A stretch of 64,000 nt of DNA, from positions 1 to 64,000 of the forward strand of contig JADIIX010000037.1 of the NCBI GenBank assembly GCA_027604505.1. The letters run 5' to 3'. This DNA is from Gonapodya sp. JEL0774. Its lineage: Eukaryota; Monoblepharomycota; Monoblepharidomycetes; Monoblepharidales; Gonapodyaceae. Under the pieces are notes generated by a model, which saw only the letters and a list, made by a program, of their open reading frames with translations, searched no databases and was not told the DNA's origin. Position 1 is the first letter of the stretch; each line of letters begins with the position of its first letter. The position numbers and the translations under genes were made by a program. Positions 1-10,956 of this stretch are shown piece by piece.

Positions 1-538
1 TTGGATGAGTCATCACTGTGGCCTGTATGGCACAGCAGGTCAAAGTACACATAAACAGCCCATTTTCCCATGTAGTGAGACAACACAAGTTTGGAGTTCC
101 AACAGTCCAGGCTCATAACCTGTTAAGCTATGGTGGCAAAACCTGTACAGGGGCAGAGTGCTGGATTCTTGCTTTATCCTTAACAAAGCTTTGCCAGCAC
201 TATGTACGTGGAGTCCAGTCTACCATCCCTGAGCTTTTCAACAAGCTGCAAAAGCTCAATGCTAAGCAGGTACCACTCACAACTCTTTACACTGCGACGA
301 CAGACTTCCAGACAAGAAACATCACATGGGGCAATTGGCAGTTTGCAAACTCAACCACAGGGCCAACCCTGAGTGTTGTGCAGTAACCGACCATTGTCGA
401 CACTCCATGACAAGCTGCAGCTGCTGCCCCAGAGGCACCTATGCTGGTGTTCAGTGGAATCCCATTAATGTGTCTTGTGCGCATCAGGGATTCTTCTGCC
501 CAAACCCATTGTAGCAGCACTCACAGCCGGTTGTCCAG

Positions 539-1012
539 GTGCAACAGCAGCCACTCTTGGCATCGTCGCAACCTCCAGGTGTTCCCCCTGCAAACTCTGG
601 CGCCCATGTGCCCACAATCATCCCAAACCAAATCTGTTGTAACTGCTTTGAGCAAGGACACTGGGAGCGTTTGTGCCGGAAGGCACCTATTGATGTGCTT
701 CCTAACGTCTGCCTATTGGTCGGTTACTTCAACCAACTACCACCAGACTTCATTCCTGGTACAAGGTACTCGGTTCCAGAACACACGCGGGCTGCTGTAG
801 AGACTGAGGCTACTTGCCACTCTCAGCAACCCCCATCATTTAAGGCTGCTCGTCGTGGTGGGGGGCACAGTGGATCCTCTCTTCGGGGATGCCCTAACCT
901 TCTTTCTATGGGTATTGCAAATGACGAATATACCTTGGGTGACAAAGATTGGAGTCAAGAAAGCCTTTACGAACACGAAACCTTTGGAGACAACTACGAT
1001 GGTGAGAATTAG
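539..1012 (+). pseudogene. Retroelement gag fragment with CCHC zinc knuckle
   Basis: This open frame encodes a nucleocapsid-like segment with one zinc knuckle, C-C-N-C-F-E-Q-G-H-W-E-R-L-C, of CX2CX4HX4C spacing. Upstream, the frame at 18-386 encodes a possible capsid part but is in a different phase, so gag is broken. In an intact element this protein would package the element RNA. The following 700 bases (about 1013-1730) contain no recognisable coding block, which suggests an internal rearrangement or heavy decay before the protease. Confidence 0.6.
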
Positions 1013-1730
1013 ACAACTAACGTAGCTAACATGTAACGCATTGGAAATAAACCGGAAAACCGAATAACGTATGTATGGAGTCCAACCTCTGCAGTGGCAG
1101 CACTCACCCACGCGTAGAGTCTGGATTGGTCAGCCTTCTGTTGTGGAGTGAAGCCGTCCAGATGCTCATGCGTGCAATGTTGGGTGGAGGGAGTCCCCTA
1201 TTGCCTGATGATTGGCTGGCCCAAAGACCCAACTAGGGTATGTATGTCCCTGGCATCTGTGGCACCACCTCCAGACTCTTGTGTGTGTTACAGAGAATGT
1301 GATAGGCAATAATCCAAGGACATGGCCCTGGCAGCAGCGCTCACCTGCCGAGTACTATAGGCGCAGACCTGCTACTTGTTTGAGAGTTTAAGTGGTCAGT
1401 AGCCCTGGGGTTGTGCAGTACTTATTTGCTGTATGACTGCTAAGTGGTTCACACCCCACACCCTTGGCTCAACATCAGTGCACATGTTGTTGTGGGAATT
1501 GCCTTGAGGCAGTCACTGCCTGGTGAAGGGCGTAGCTAACCCTTCACTGGACTGTGGCTGCAATGGTTCCTTTTCCAACGTGGTCCCTTCCACAGCAAGC
1601 TTACCACTACTGTTGCGACCCGTTTCTCAGCTCCATCACCACCAGAGGTTAATATTGTCACTAGCAACACAGTCCTCCGAAGTGCCCTTCCTGTCCCCCC
1701 CAGGAAGCAGCGTGTTGATTACTCAATTGC

Positions 1731-2375
1731 ATGCTTGTTGAACTTCATGCTAATGGAACTCCTCCTGATTATGCTGCAACCGTTAGAGGTACTGTCTGTA
1801 CACTTCCACAGATGGATATCATCCAAGACTCTGGCGCTGCCCTGTCAGCAATTAGTGGCAACATTTACCGTCAATATTTTTCCATGATGCCACTTGAGCC
1901 ATGGAATCTGCAGCCAATAACTGTAGGAGACAGTGCCATCACAGCTCTGCTTGGCTGGGTCTTATAACCCATCACTGTTGCTGGCGTCCAACGTGCACTC
2001 TGCCTCTCAGTTATTGAAAACCTTCCTCATCCAATCCTCTTAGGTGTGGACTTCCTTCGAATTTGGCACGCTGTAATTGATTATGATGAAGGATGGATCA
2101 CCTGCAAAGGTGATGACAGCAAGCTTGGTGCTCAGACATCTGTGCGCATCAAAACTGGCAAGGCACGCTGCCGCAACATAGATCTTGTCCTCGATGAGGA
2201 TATTACCATAGAAGGTTTCCATGGGGCCATGTGTGCCACCCGGGATATTCTCACCTGTCGTTGCTGGACAGGCACAGTCTTCTTGAAGCCCCACCCTGTG
2301 GCATCTGTCAAGCTTGGTGCTCTTGTGGCTCAAGGAACACCTGAGATGACCTTAGGTCAAACTCATGTCTTGTGA
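1731..2375 (+). pseudogene. Retroelement aspartic protease region
   Basis: The frame beginning at 1731 encodes the retropepsin active-site motif DSGAALSAISG. A TAA stop at about 1965 interrupts it. After a frame change, the typical end of the gypsy protease follows as PHPILLGVDFLR (about 2030-2070), the retropepsin ILG block followed by the flap-distal segment. The order protease then RT matches gypsy pol. The stop and frame change make it non-functional as written. Confidence 0.7.
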
Positions 2376-2859
2376 CCAACATGACTGCCACACCATTGCG
2401 CCTTCTTAAGGGTACACCTATTGCCCCTTGCAAACCACACACAAACTCTGACTTCAATGTCATGACGCTTAACCATGAGGATAAACCAGATGGCAAGGCA
2501 TCCACTGTGTCCACAGCCCCATTAAAGCAGGGCGCTGCTGATTTGCCACAAAAGGTGAACCCCGTCCCTAAGGACCTCACTGAAATTACGCCATTGGTAG
2601 AAAAAGAGGATCCTACCATTCCGTACTTGCCCTCTGAACCAATCCCAGACTTGGACCTCTCTAAGACATCCAACCTCACTGTGCAGCAGCAGAGTTATCT
2701 CTCGCGCACACTACATGAGCATTTTGCAGATGTAATCTCCGACAAGGACGACACAGGCACTGTCACAGGTGTTACACACCACATTGACAGGCAAGCACGC
2801 ACCAATTGCCGTACCACTGCACCCAGCTGCTTTCCAAGAGTGGCCTGAAATGTTGGTTG

Positions 2860-3900
2860 CTGTCAAAGATATGTTGGACCAAGCGTGATCTGTCCCTTGA
2901 GCCGCCCCTTTTGTTCTTGTACCCAAGAAAGACGGCAAAATCCGTTTCTGCGTTGACTATTGAAAGCTCAACAAGATAACAAAAAAGGACCAATATCCGC
3001 TCCCACGAATTGATGACGCCCTCAATTCTCTGCAAAATGTGTTGTACATTTCATCGTTTGATGTCACTTGGGCTACTGGAACATCAGGATCCATGACGAC
3101 AACATCCCAAAAACAGCCTTTATCACACCTGAAGGGTTGTGGGAGTTCATTCGAATGCCTTTTGGTTTAAAAAAAGCCCCTGCGACATTCCAGCACCTTA
3201 TGGACGCAATTCTGGCTGGCATTAAGTGGATGCCTTGTCTACATGGATGACATCATTGTCTTCTCGTTGTCCTTTGAAACGCATATGCAAGACATCACAG
3301 AAATGATGACACGCATCCATGAAGCTGGTCTCTGGCTTCGTGCAAAGAAGTGCACCCTGTGCCAGAGCGAGACTGCTTACCTTGGCCACATTGTGACTAA
3401 CACCGTTGAGCTAAAGGTAGACCCCGCAAAGGCACGTGCAATCCGTGAGTTCCCTTGACCCACTAATGTGGATGGGTTATACTCATTCCTTGGCCTTGAT
3501 GGTTACTACTGACACTTTGTACAGGAGTTTGCCCAGATCTCTTGGTCTCTCTGGCAACTCACCTGCCGGCACATTGTATGGCATTGGAATGCCGAGAATG
3601 TCAAAGCATTTGCTGCCTTTAAAGCTGCATTGACCTCAAGTACCACACTGAGACGTCTGGACTTTACCAAACCATTTGTGGTGCAAACTGATGCTTCAAG
3701 CATTGCCATATCCGGCATTCTTGCACAGCTGGATGATGACAAGAAGGAGTACGTGGTTGCTTATGCAAGCCGCAGCCTCACAGACCCAGAGCGCAAATGG
3801 GACATTTGTGAGCAAGAAGCGCTTGCAATCCTATGGTCCTGTGAGACCTTCCGCTCTTACCTTTACAGTGCTTTGCGACTTCCCGCTTGCTTTTGACCTG
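2860..3900 (+). pseudogene. Retroelement reverse transcriptase and RNase H, interrupted by TGA codons
   Basis: The translated segments carry RT palm and finger blocks in order: APFVLVPKKDGKIRF, VDY then KLNKITKKDQYPLP, GYWNIRIHDD, MPFGLKKAPATFQHLMD, and the YMDD box. The connection domain ALTSSTTLRRLDF and RNase H (TDAS, ASRSLTDPERKWDICEQEALAI) follow. From 3243 to 3896 a single frame is kept, broken only by TGA at 3456-3458 and 3510-3512. Further TGA codons lie at 2886-2888, 2898-2900 and 2961-2963. At 2961 and 3510 the family normally has Arg, so CGA to TGA transitions are likely. Confidence 0.85.
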
Positions 3901-4056
3901 ATTCTTTAAAAGACAAAGGCAGATATGGATGGGTGTTGTGCTTCAATGCCCCACGAGGCATATACAAGCTCACAGAGAGGCTCTGGTATGCTCGCCAGCA
4001 GACTGTCTCCAGGTTGGCTTGGGCAAAGACAGTTTCTTATATCTCAGAAAATATCT

Positions 4057-4920
4057 TCATTTCGGTCTCTGGACGTGTACAGCCTCTTGCCATTCCAAGA
4101 TATCTGCAAAAAATATGGCTCTTGTTGGTACCAATACATATTTCGATCTCACCTCAAGGCAAATGACTGCATACACATACACATCACCAGATCGTGATGG
4201 AGCCCCCATTTTCCCAGATAACCATTGCTCCAAGCACTCAGGCGGCATATACACTGCCGTTCCATACCGTCTATTATCTCCAGAGTAGAAAAATACAATT
4301 GCTGAATCCTCACGCTCCGCGGCAAAGCCAAAGTCAGTTATCATAGGGTCTCCATCTTTGTCCAAAAGCACATTTTCTGGCTTCAAGTCAACATGCGTGA
4401 TCTTGTTATGGTGCAGATGCTCTACGCCTTTGGCTATCCCAAGCATCTATAAATTGACTTCGCCAATAACGACACTTTGACCAAAGGCGTAGAGCATATG
4501 CACTTACAAGAATTCATTTAGCAACTTCCTGCAGTCTATTCTTTCTTAGATACTGATGAAGGTCTCCGTTTTCAACAAATTTGCTCACGAGGTACAGTCT
4601 TCCCAAGGAATAGCAGATTCTGCAGAGTGGAACAACGTTAGGATGCTCTGGAACCCTCCACCATGTCTCGGCTTCATTTATGAACACCTGGTGGATAAAC
4701 CTCCGCAATTGATATCTACATTTTGGTGCCTAGAGTCATGACAACTCACTGCAAGAGCATCGTCCCTGTTGTCCCTGGGGTTCTTCACAACCACTGAAAT
4801 TGTAGAACAAGGTAGACCCATCCACCTTTTTCTTCTCCATATTGCTCAATTTACATTCTGGTAACTGCCTTGGCGCAGGGGGAAAGTGAATTGGATCTCC
4901 TCGGCAGGGATCACTCGAAC
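4057..4920 (-). pseudogene. Protein kinase (TKL-like), probably broken
   Basis: Read on the minus strand, this is a serine/threonine or TKL-type kinase domain. The beta3 strand reads ISVVVKN near 4775. The alphaC/beta4 part reads EHPNVVPL, and the hinge part has FVENGDLHQYL near 4550. After an intron at about 4447-4510, the C-lobe shows GVEHLHHNK, HVDLKPENVLLD, DFGFAAE and GTAVYMPPE. The catalytic-loop HRD is HVD, which is atypical. Two in-frame TGA codons (4846-4848 and 4514-4516) occur where an aligned kinase would have an ordinary residue. The exon join near 4715-4745 also does not keep phase cleanly. It borders the dead retroelement, and I read it as a pseudogene. Confidence 0.6.
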
Positions 4921-5421
4921 TTTGTTTGTACCTGCTGAGCTGGCGGCCATGACTTCCCTCACTCACAATAGCCAGTGTACAACACTGGAGATGAGTCAGT
5001 TTATGTGCAGACAGCCTCCCTTGGCTGTTGGTCAAAATGCAAAGGGTCGATCTGAGCTGTGGCGGGAAAAAGGAGCAACTGTGCCACAGAGGGACCCTCT
5101 GGAAAATGACCTGGCATGGACGTGAGTTTGCTGACAACGTCCAGCACTCCAGCGTCACCATTGACAAAGTCTTCAACACGCGTTGGGTCGATGGCTTTGA
5201 AAGGCCCACGCCCAGTGCAGGCCTGCATGTTTGAAGATTTTCTTTCGGAGAAACTTTGTGGTGAGGGCTACCTCAGTGTGAGGCTGAATACATAACCATT
5301 ATTATAAGCGATATTGATTAAAATTTAAACAGATAAAATTTTTTCTCTCCCTTTTGCCGCCAGTCCCCCACTCTGCCATCTCTCCCTTCCTCCACCTACT
5401 TCACAGTCACATATGCAGTTT

Positions 5422-6267
5422 TCATCACATCTTTTTCCTCAGCTTTGCTGCCTCTGCCCTCAACAACGCGATGTTGGTCGGCTTCACCTCGATGGACAGC
5501 GCGGAATTCCATATTTTCCTTCTTGGAACCACTCTTGGTACTACGACCATGGTCGCTCCTGTATCTGGTCCCTTGTTGACTGTCTCCCCAATTTGTTCCT
5601 CAAGTGCAGGTGGCTCATGCTCCACACGCTCGATACCCTCGACACTTAGTCCAGACTCTTCCGCTTTATCGAGAACCCCGACATTCAAAGCTGCAATTCT
5701 GATGAACCGGTCCAGCGCCAGCTACATTCCTACAAGCCTGCACATGCTATTGCAGGTCATTGTGTCTTGACACGACAGAAGCGCAATTCGTCCACACGAT
5801 CGTGTCAACGCAGTCTCTGATTCCCGAAGCAGTTCCTGTGCCACCTTGACATGCATCGTTGTGCCAACTATAGTGATTGATGCAGCGCAAATTGCTTTTT
5901 TGTCCTGTTCCAATTGCGACGCAAGTGCTTTACACATGTTCTTAGCTGTTCTAGCTGTGTCACAACGGCCTTTCAAAACATCCTTGACTGCGTCGGGATT
6001 CTCCCCATGCTTGTATTCGAACCCCGCCACACACATGTGCATCGTGGAGTCTGGAACTGTCAGTGATGCAACTAGACTTGCATCTTGTTTTTTGTCAGGA
6101 CTAGCCTCATCAGGAGTTTGAATATTCCAAAACCATCTGAGCCCCGGAAAGAGTCGAATCCATCCCTCTAAGAAATTCCCAAAACACCTCTTGAGGCTGC
6201 GCTCTGTTGTGTTGAAATGTACACTATCGTATTTGGGCAATTCATACCACCTGCGCACGGAGATCAT
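5422..6267 (-). CDS. Unknown two-exon protein (candidate)
   Basis: A 181-residue frame runs from 6267 down to 5722 and can join, through a very short putative intron near 5690-5725, to a Glu/Val-rich frame ending at 5422. The first part contains the stretch CVAGFEYKHGENPDAVKDV and then a helical Ala/Lys-rich segment. I do not recognise the family. It lies between a broken kinase and an F-box-like fragment, so it may be part of a decayed larger gene. The C-terminus has the basic end KLRKKM. The start is uncertain. Confidence 0.3.
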
Positions 6268-6556
6268 TCACAGGTGGTATGAGTTACCCAAATAAAGGAA
6301 CTCACAGACTCACAATCAAGACTTGCATCTTGTGATACAGGAGGGAGTTCTTGCGAAACTCTTCCTCACTTTTGTCGACGAGAGCTGCTGTTATCGCTGT
6401 CCCCTACACATCTCCCTCATGAAGACACTTCAACGTGTGTTTGATAATGGTTTCAACTGCAGATGGTGCTTCACTTCTGTATTCCACTTAATTGGCCCTA
6501 GTAGAACATTAAACGTGTTGTCCAACTGTGTTTGCATCCACTCTGGACCATTGGGG

Positions 6557-7369
6557 TCAGCATACAACTTGTTCCTTCGAACCTGTTGAATGTATTACAA
6601 ATCCATCGGGTATGGAATATGATTTCACACTCAGATCACTCATGGATTGTGGGTTTTCTGCTGCTCTATCTTTTTCTCTTTCCCTTTTCCTTTCACCTCT
6701 GGTGGTGCCAGAGACGGGTGCATAGACAACGTTTGCATGACTCATGCGACAAGGTCTGCTTATTTCTCGGGAGTCGCATCTTTCAACAACAGCTCCACTT
6801 TCTTTTCGGTTTCCTCATTGACCAATTTTGGAATTGCAGCAGTGTCGGTTTGTCTGTCTTTCGGTTGAATTTTCACGGGGTCGACGATGCCCCATTCTTT
6901 GAAAAGCTTCACGATGGATGGTTTAATCGCCTCAAGATTTAGGACATTTGTGTTGAAAGTGAATCCAAATCAATTGCTCATCCTTAATCGGGACTCAGAT
7001 AGCATTGGTTCAGGCTGCTCTTCTGACTCGGTTATCGACTTACTCTGTAATCTTGTTGTTGCTTTTGCTCGAAGTTACGGTTGCGCTCGCTGGATCCATT
7101 TGATTCATGTGCAGAGTGCAAAATGGCCACGGCAGGTTTTTGTAAAGGCGACCATCAAAGATTGTCACTCTGATTCGGATCGCCTGTTGTCCATGTCTCC
7201 ACATCAGAAGCTCCGCTACGACACACCACGATCTGCATACTGCTGCAAGACATGAAAAGACGAAGCTGGCATGGAAATGTCTGAAGATGAGACACACGAT
7301 TTCCAGTGAAAGTTGAGGTGACCTGCTATGAAACGTAGATGTAGGGGTGGTGGCAACAGGCGTAGCCAT
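6557..7369 (-). CDS. F-box-like protein, fragmentary
   Basis: The ATG at 7369 opens a frame whose residues about 20-60 resemble an F-box: LSLEIVCLIFRHF, then SCLAAVCRSW, ending with LLMWRH. F-box proteins link substrates to SCF ubiquitin ligases through Skp1. The frame runs to about 7040, where a GTAAGT-like donor follows. A further open stretch at about 6950-6765 (IKPSIVKLFKEWGIVDPV) may be the next exon, but it ends at a TAA. A basic stretch at 6557-6745 could be a third piece. I cannot build a clean full-length model, so this may be a decaying gene. Confidence 0.35.
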
Positions 7370-7441
7370 GTGAGTAGATTCATCCGTAGCCAGAACAGAA
7401 TCGGGAGAAGAAACACTTGTGCGAGCAGCCGTTGCTTCAGG

Positions 7442-8474
7442 TCAAAGAGGTACTCTTGCGTCTGGCTTCTTAGTACTCCCATGAGCGGACTGATTTGGTG
7501 TAGTGTCAGAACTCGTCCTGGACGGTTTCAGTTCTCGAGCATAACTTTCGATAGTGCAGTCAGTGCAAAGCTTTGCAGGTTGGTTGCAGATGCCTTTTTT
7601 CGCGTGTGGTGACTGTGTCGATGCTGAAAGCAGGAGGAACAATGACAGCAACCCACCCTTCCCCGTCTGGAAGGGAGCGGGCTTCTTCACATCCATCCGT
7701 TTGAAGATTGCAGGTTGTGCAGGCTGAAATTCTTTGGTGGGGAGAGTGCGAGTAGTTGCTGTTGTCTTGTCCGCGTAGAGGGCGAGACCGGAGGTGGTGG
7801 GACATTCATGTTGGATGGGAGGAGTGGTGAGGGCAGCTTCTTCTTGTAGCCCCCGTCTACAGACATCTAGAGGATAGAGTTGTATCAAGCGAGGTCGATT
7901 TATTAAAAAGGCACGGAGTAACGTATCGAAAGAGGATCTTTCTGGGCGCTTGTGTTTGATGACTTTCCCGAGTTCTTTTGGGATAGATGGACTGACTGAT
8001 TCACAGCATTTTTCACGGTGGAAGAGTGGGGGGAAGTGTTCAATGGCCCAATGGCCATTTGAGGCGCTGTTTTGGGTCGCGATGGTTGGGTATTGACGGT
8101 TTTGCTGGAAGGGAGGAGAGGGTGGAGATGGGTCAGTCGCTTGGCTTACCACCTGACAGCGCATGTGCAGCCACGAAAAGCGAGCGCTGAGAAGGGCGGT
8201 CTCTGCCGATTGCCATCCAGTGGAACAGGCACAAATTCGAATGATGTTTGGACTCGAAATCCTGAGCTGTGGTCGCGTGCATTGGGCAACGACACTTCCA
8301 CAATCACTGAAGCCGAGAAGGGTCAGCCATCGAAGCAGGATGCAGGAAGACAGCGGTGACAATGTGGAGCACTGGGAGATGATAGGTAGAACCCCTGGAA
8401 CCGTGGTGTGGTTGCAGAGACTCACTAGTTACCTGGTTTGGAGGGGAGAAAACACCCTTTCTTCCAGCCGGCAT
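7442..8474 (-). CDS. Unknown minus-strand open region (candidate gene)
   Basis: A frame open for about 980 bases on the minus strand ends at 7442. The region just upstream offers an ATG at 8474 followed by a short exon and a GTAACT donor near 8432. Introns seem likely because different frames look more protein-like in different parts; the frame at 7560-7805 contains SLPDGEGWVAVIVPPAFSID. No domain is recognised. The long open frame may be partly accidental, so this is only a pointer to possible coding sequence. Confidence 0.2.
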
Positions 8475-10950
8475 TCTAATGGAAGCTGTGGCAGCGATTT
8501 AATTTTGATTTTGTGCACAGCGCAAGCTCCAGAAATTTTTACTCTCAAGAGTTAATCAAAATTAATGCATTTCACAAGAAGTTGTGGGTTTCTGAGAGAT
8601 CCCGTGAAACTCAAATATATGGTGAAGTAACTTCAAACTCTAGCAAATTCAGTCTCTAGATTGACATTGTAGCCTCTCTTTTAGCTTCTCTCCATTTTGT
8701 CTGTGTGGAACTGGGCACCTGGTTGTGTCATGGGCAACTTTCCACTGCTTGTGATTGCTGGTGTAACCAAGGAGTTTTTGGTCAAAATATGATACATAGG
8801 ACACACAAATGCCACGACAATTGCAGCTACATTCTTTTTGGTGAGCCTCTTGGATTGAGGCAAAGTGATCTCTCTCTTGGTGTGTGAAACGCCCACCTGT
8901 GACTAATGACTTATCCCCACGTGTGAAAAGGTGTACCTTGCAAACAATATGGGTTCTCCCAACAAAAGTTCCGATAGCCATCAATTTTGCAAAGAATCTC
9001 TCACCTAAATGGTGGAAGGGGATAAAGAGGTTAATTGGTGCCGCAAGCCCAGTTCTGCAAGGACTGCACAAGTGCTGTGGACTTTGGTGTCAGCCATCAG
9101 GTGTGGGGTGTTATGCTGAGGAAGTGGTGGTGCCTTGATCAAAATTATGTAGGTCACAATGCACTGAGTCTCAGGATGAGCAGAAAAACGCACCTGCCTC
9201 AGCCCTGAACCCTTGCTCAGTGTTCATGGTAAATGGTTCATCCAGTTCCTGTGCTCATCCCAACCCCCCACATGTGATTTCCAGGTAAATTTGTGTCACT
9301 GCAGCTTTGAATTGCACCAGTAACTTGGTGTGACTCCTACTGGGATGGAGACTGGAAGAATTTGAGGGGAACAGGAGCGAGGGTGCTAAAGTGGGGTTCG
9401 ACACTAGGCAAGTGGAGGTGTATCCGGGCTGCAGGATAAGTCAGTTTGTGCTTAGTGTCAGTGTGGGTAAGCAACAATCAGTTATATATCCTTATTCCTT
9501 ATGCCACGTCCTGTGTTTGAATTCGCAGTTCATTGCGCTTCTCCAGCTTGGTCCCCCCGCTCCGCCAACCACACGAGTCCATTTCAAACTTAAATTGCTC
9601 TTGCCACTAGTTGAGTTGGTGGCTTTGTAAAGCTACAAAGTACGAGCCAGAGGAACAGGAGGGGGTACGTTTCGAGCGGATCCGTATGGATGCAATGGTG
9701 TACGAGGTGACACAAGGTGAACGGAGGTGGATACGGACCCAAATATAAGACACAGCATAATATTTGTCAGTTGGGAGTAAACTTACCTGTGCGCATTCTG
9801 TTCACGTCTTGCGATGTATACACGTGGTGCAACTGTTGTGTCTGGTCCCCACTCCGACCGTGTCAGTCCTACCTAGATTCATGTCAGTGGCATTCCATTT
9901 TGAGTAGCTGACTTGGCCGAGCGTTGACCCTGAGGCAGAGGTTGAGGTGGACGCCTGGGTTGTGTCAGCAGGTGACAGGGCACCGATTTGCTGCGAGCAT
10001 CAACAGTGAGGTATCCTGACTCCTGATATTATCTTACCTCGGCATTTCTGCTCCTGTCCGTGGTCCTCTTTTTCATTTTCATTTGTTCTTGGTTGGTTCA
10101 TTCAACTTGCGATCACGTTTCTTTCCATTGATTTTGCGGGCTTCATGGTGATATCATTGGAGTCCACCAGAGTACAATTCATTCGAGTTGAGATGACGAC
10201 TGCTTTTCGCTCCTCCAGAGTCCTGTTTGCAGGTTCAAGTTGCCGAAGATGTACGTTCGGAATTTGGATCTTCTGCAAGCCTGAAACCCATGAAACGACT
10301 TTGGTAAATCAATTAAACGTTCTCTGTATACATAAATTTGGCTTACGTACCTCCAATCGACGGAAAGGCCCCTTCCTCTCGCGAAATGGGTTTGCAACCA
10401 ACACCGCTCACCGCTTTCGTTCTCATTATTTTCGGCTTGATTCCCGTCAGAATTGACCTCGTACAACCAATTATACTAAATTTTCGATGTACGGCTTCCC
10501 GAAAAGTTGATTTGAGCGAGAGAAGCGAAGTTTGTTGGGTACACAGACGGAGCAACCCACAACGACGATGGGACCGGCGAGGAGGCCGGGGAGGTGGCAG
10601 GACTCGATGATTGAGTGATAAAGAATACGTATGCGGGCTCTCAGGCTTTGGGGGCGAAGTGGTGGATTATTGGAGTGTGTTCTCTCATAAAGCTTTCAGT
10701 GCTTCAATAACTCCACACCGTTGGTGAGACTGCCTTGCCTTCCAGCCTTGAGGTCACCACTTGAACTAGATGTAGCTAGAGACGCAATATGAATATAAGA
10801 ACCAAACACAACACTCTGCCGTCTTACCTAGAGACACAGTGCTTTCTGTCAAACCTAAGAAATGAATTCACACTGCATCAACCATATCATCTGGTGGCTG
10901 CTACGCCTCAAACCTCATCACTCCTGATCTTCTCTCTAACTCCAACTGGC
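8475..10950. other. Gene-poor stretch without recognised features
   Basis: No open frame here reads like a conserved protein on either strand, and I see no RNA gene or clear terminal repeat. A few 60-100 codon frames exist (for example 10179-10466 minus) but have no family signature. The stretch lies between decayed elements and is probably relic sequence. Confidence 0.5.
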
Positions 10951-10956
10951 AGTAAG

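Larger units (their letters stand above)
1..3905 (+). mobile_element. Degenerate Ty3/gypsy-type LTR retrotransposon (internal part)
   Basis: The segment holds gag, protease, reverse transcriptase and RNase H remnants in the order of a Ty3/gypsy (Metaviridae-type) element on the + strand. A gag CCHC zinc knuckle (C-x2-C-x4-H-x4-C) is encoded near 630-680. The aspartic protease motif DSGAALSAI is near 1830. RT shows the KDGKIRFCVDY block near 2930, the FIRMPFGLKKAPATFQ block near 3150 and the YMDDIIVFS catalytic block at 3240-3270. RNase H starts near 3650 with FVVQTDAS. At least two frame changes (near 3060 and 3235) and several in-frame stops break it. No integrase follows RNase H, and no 5' LTR is visible because the element starts outside the window. 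It is a dead, truncated copy. Confidence 0.9.
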
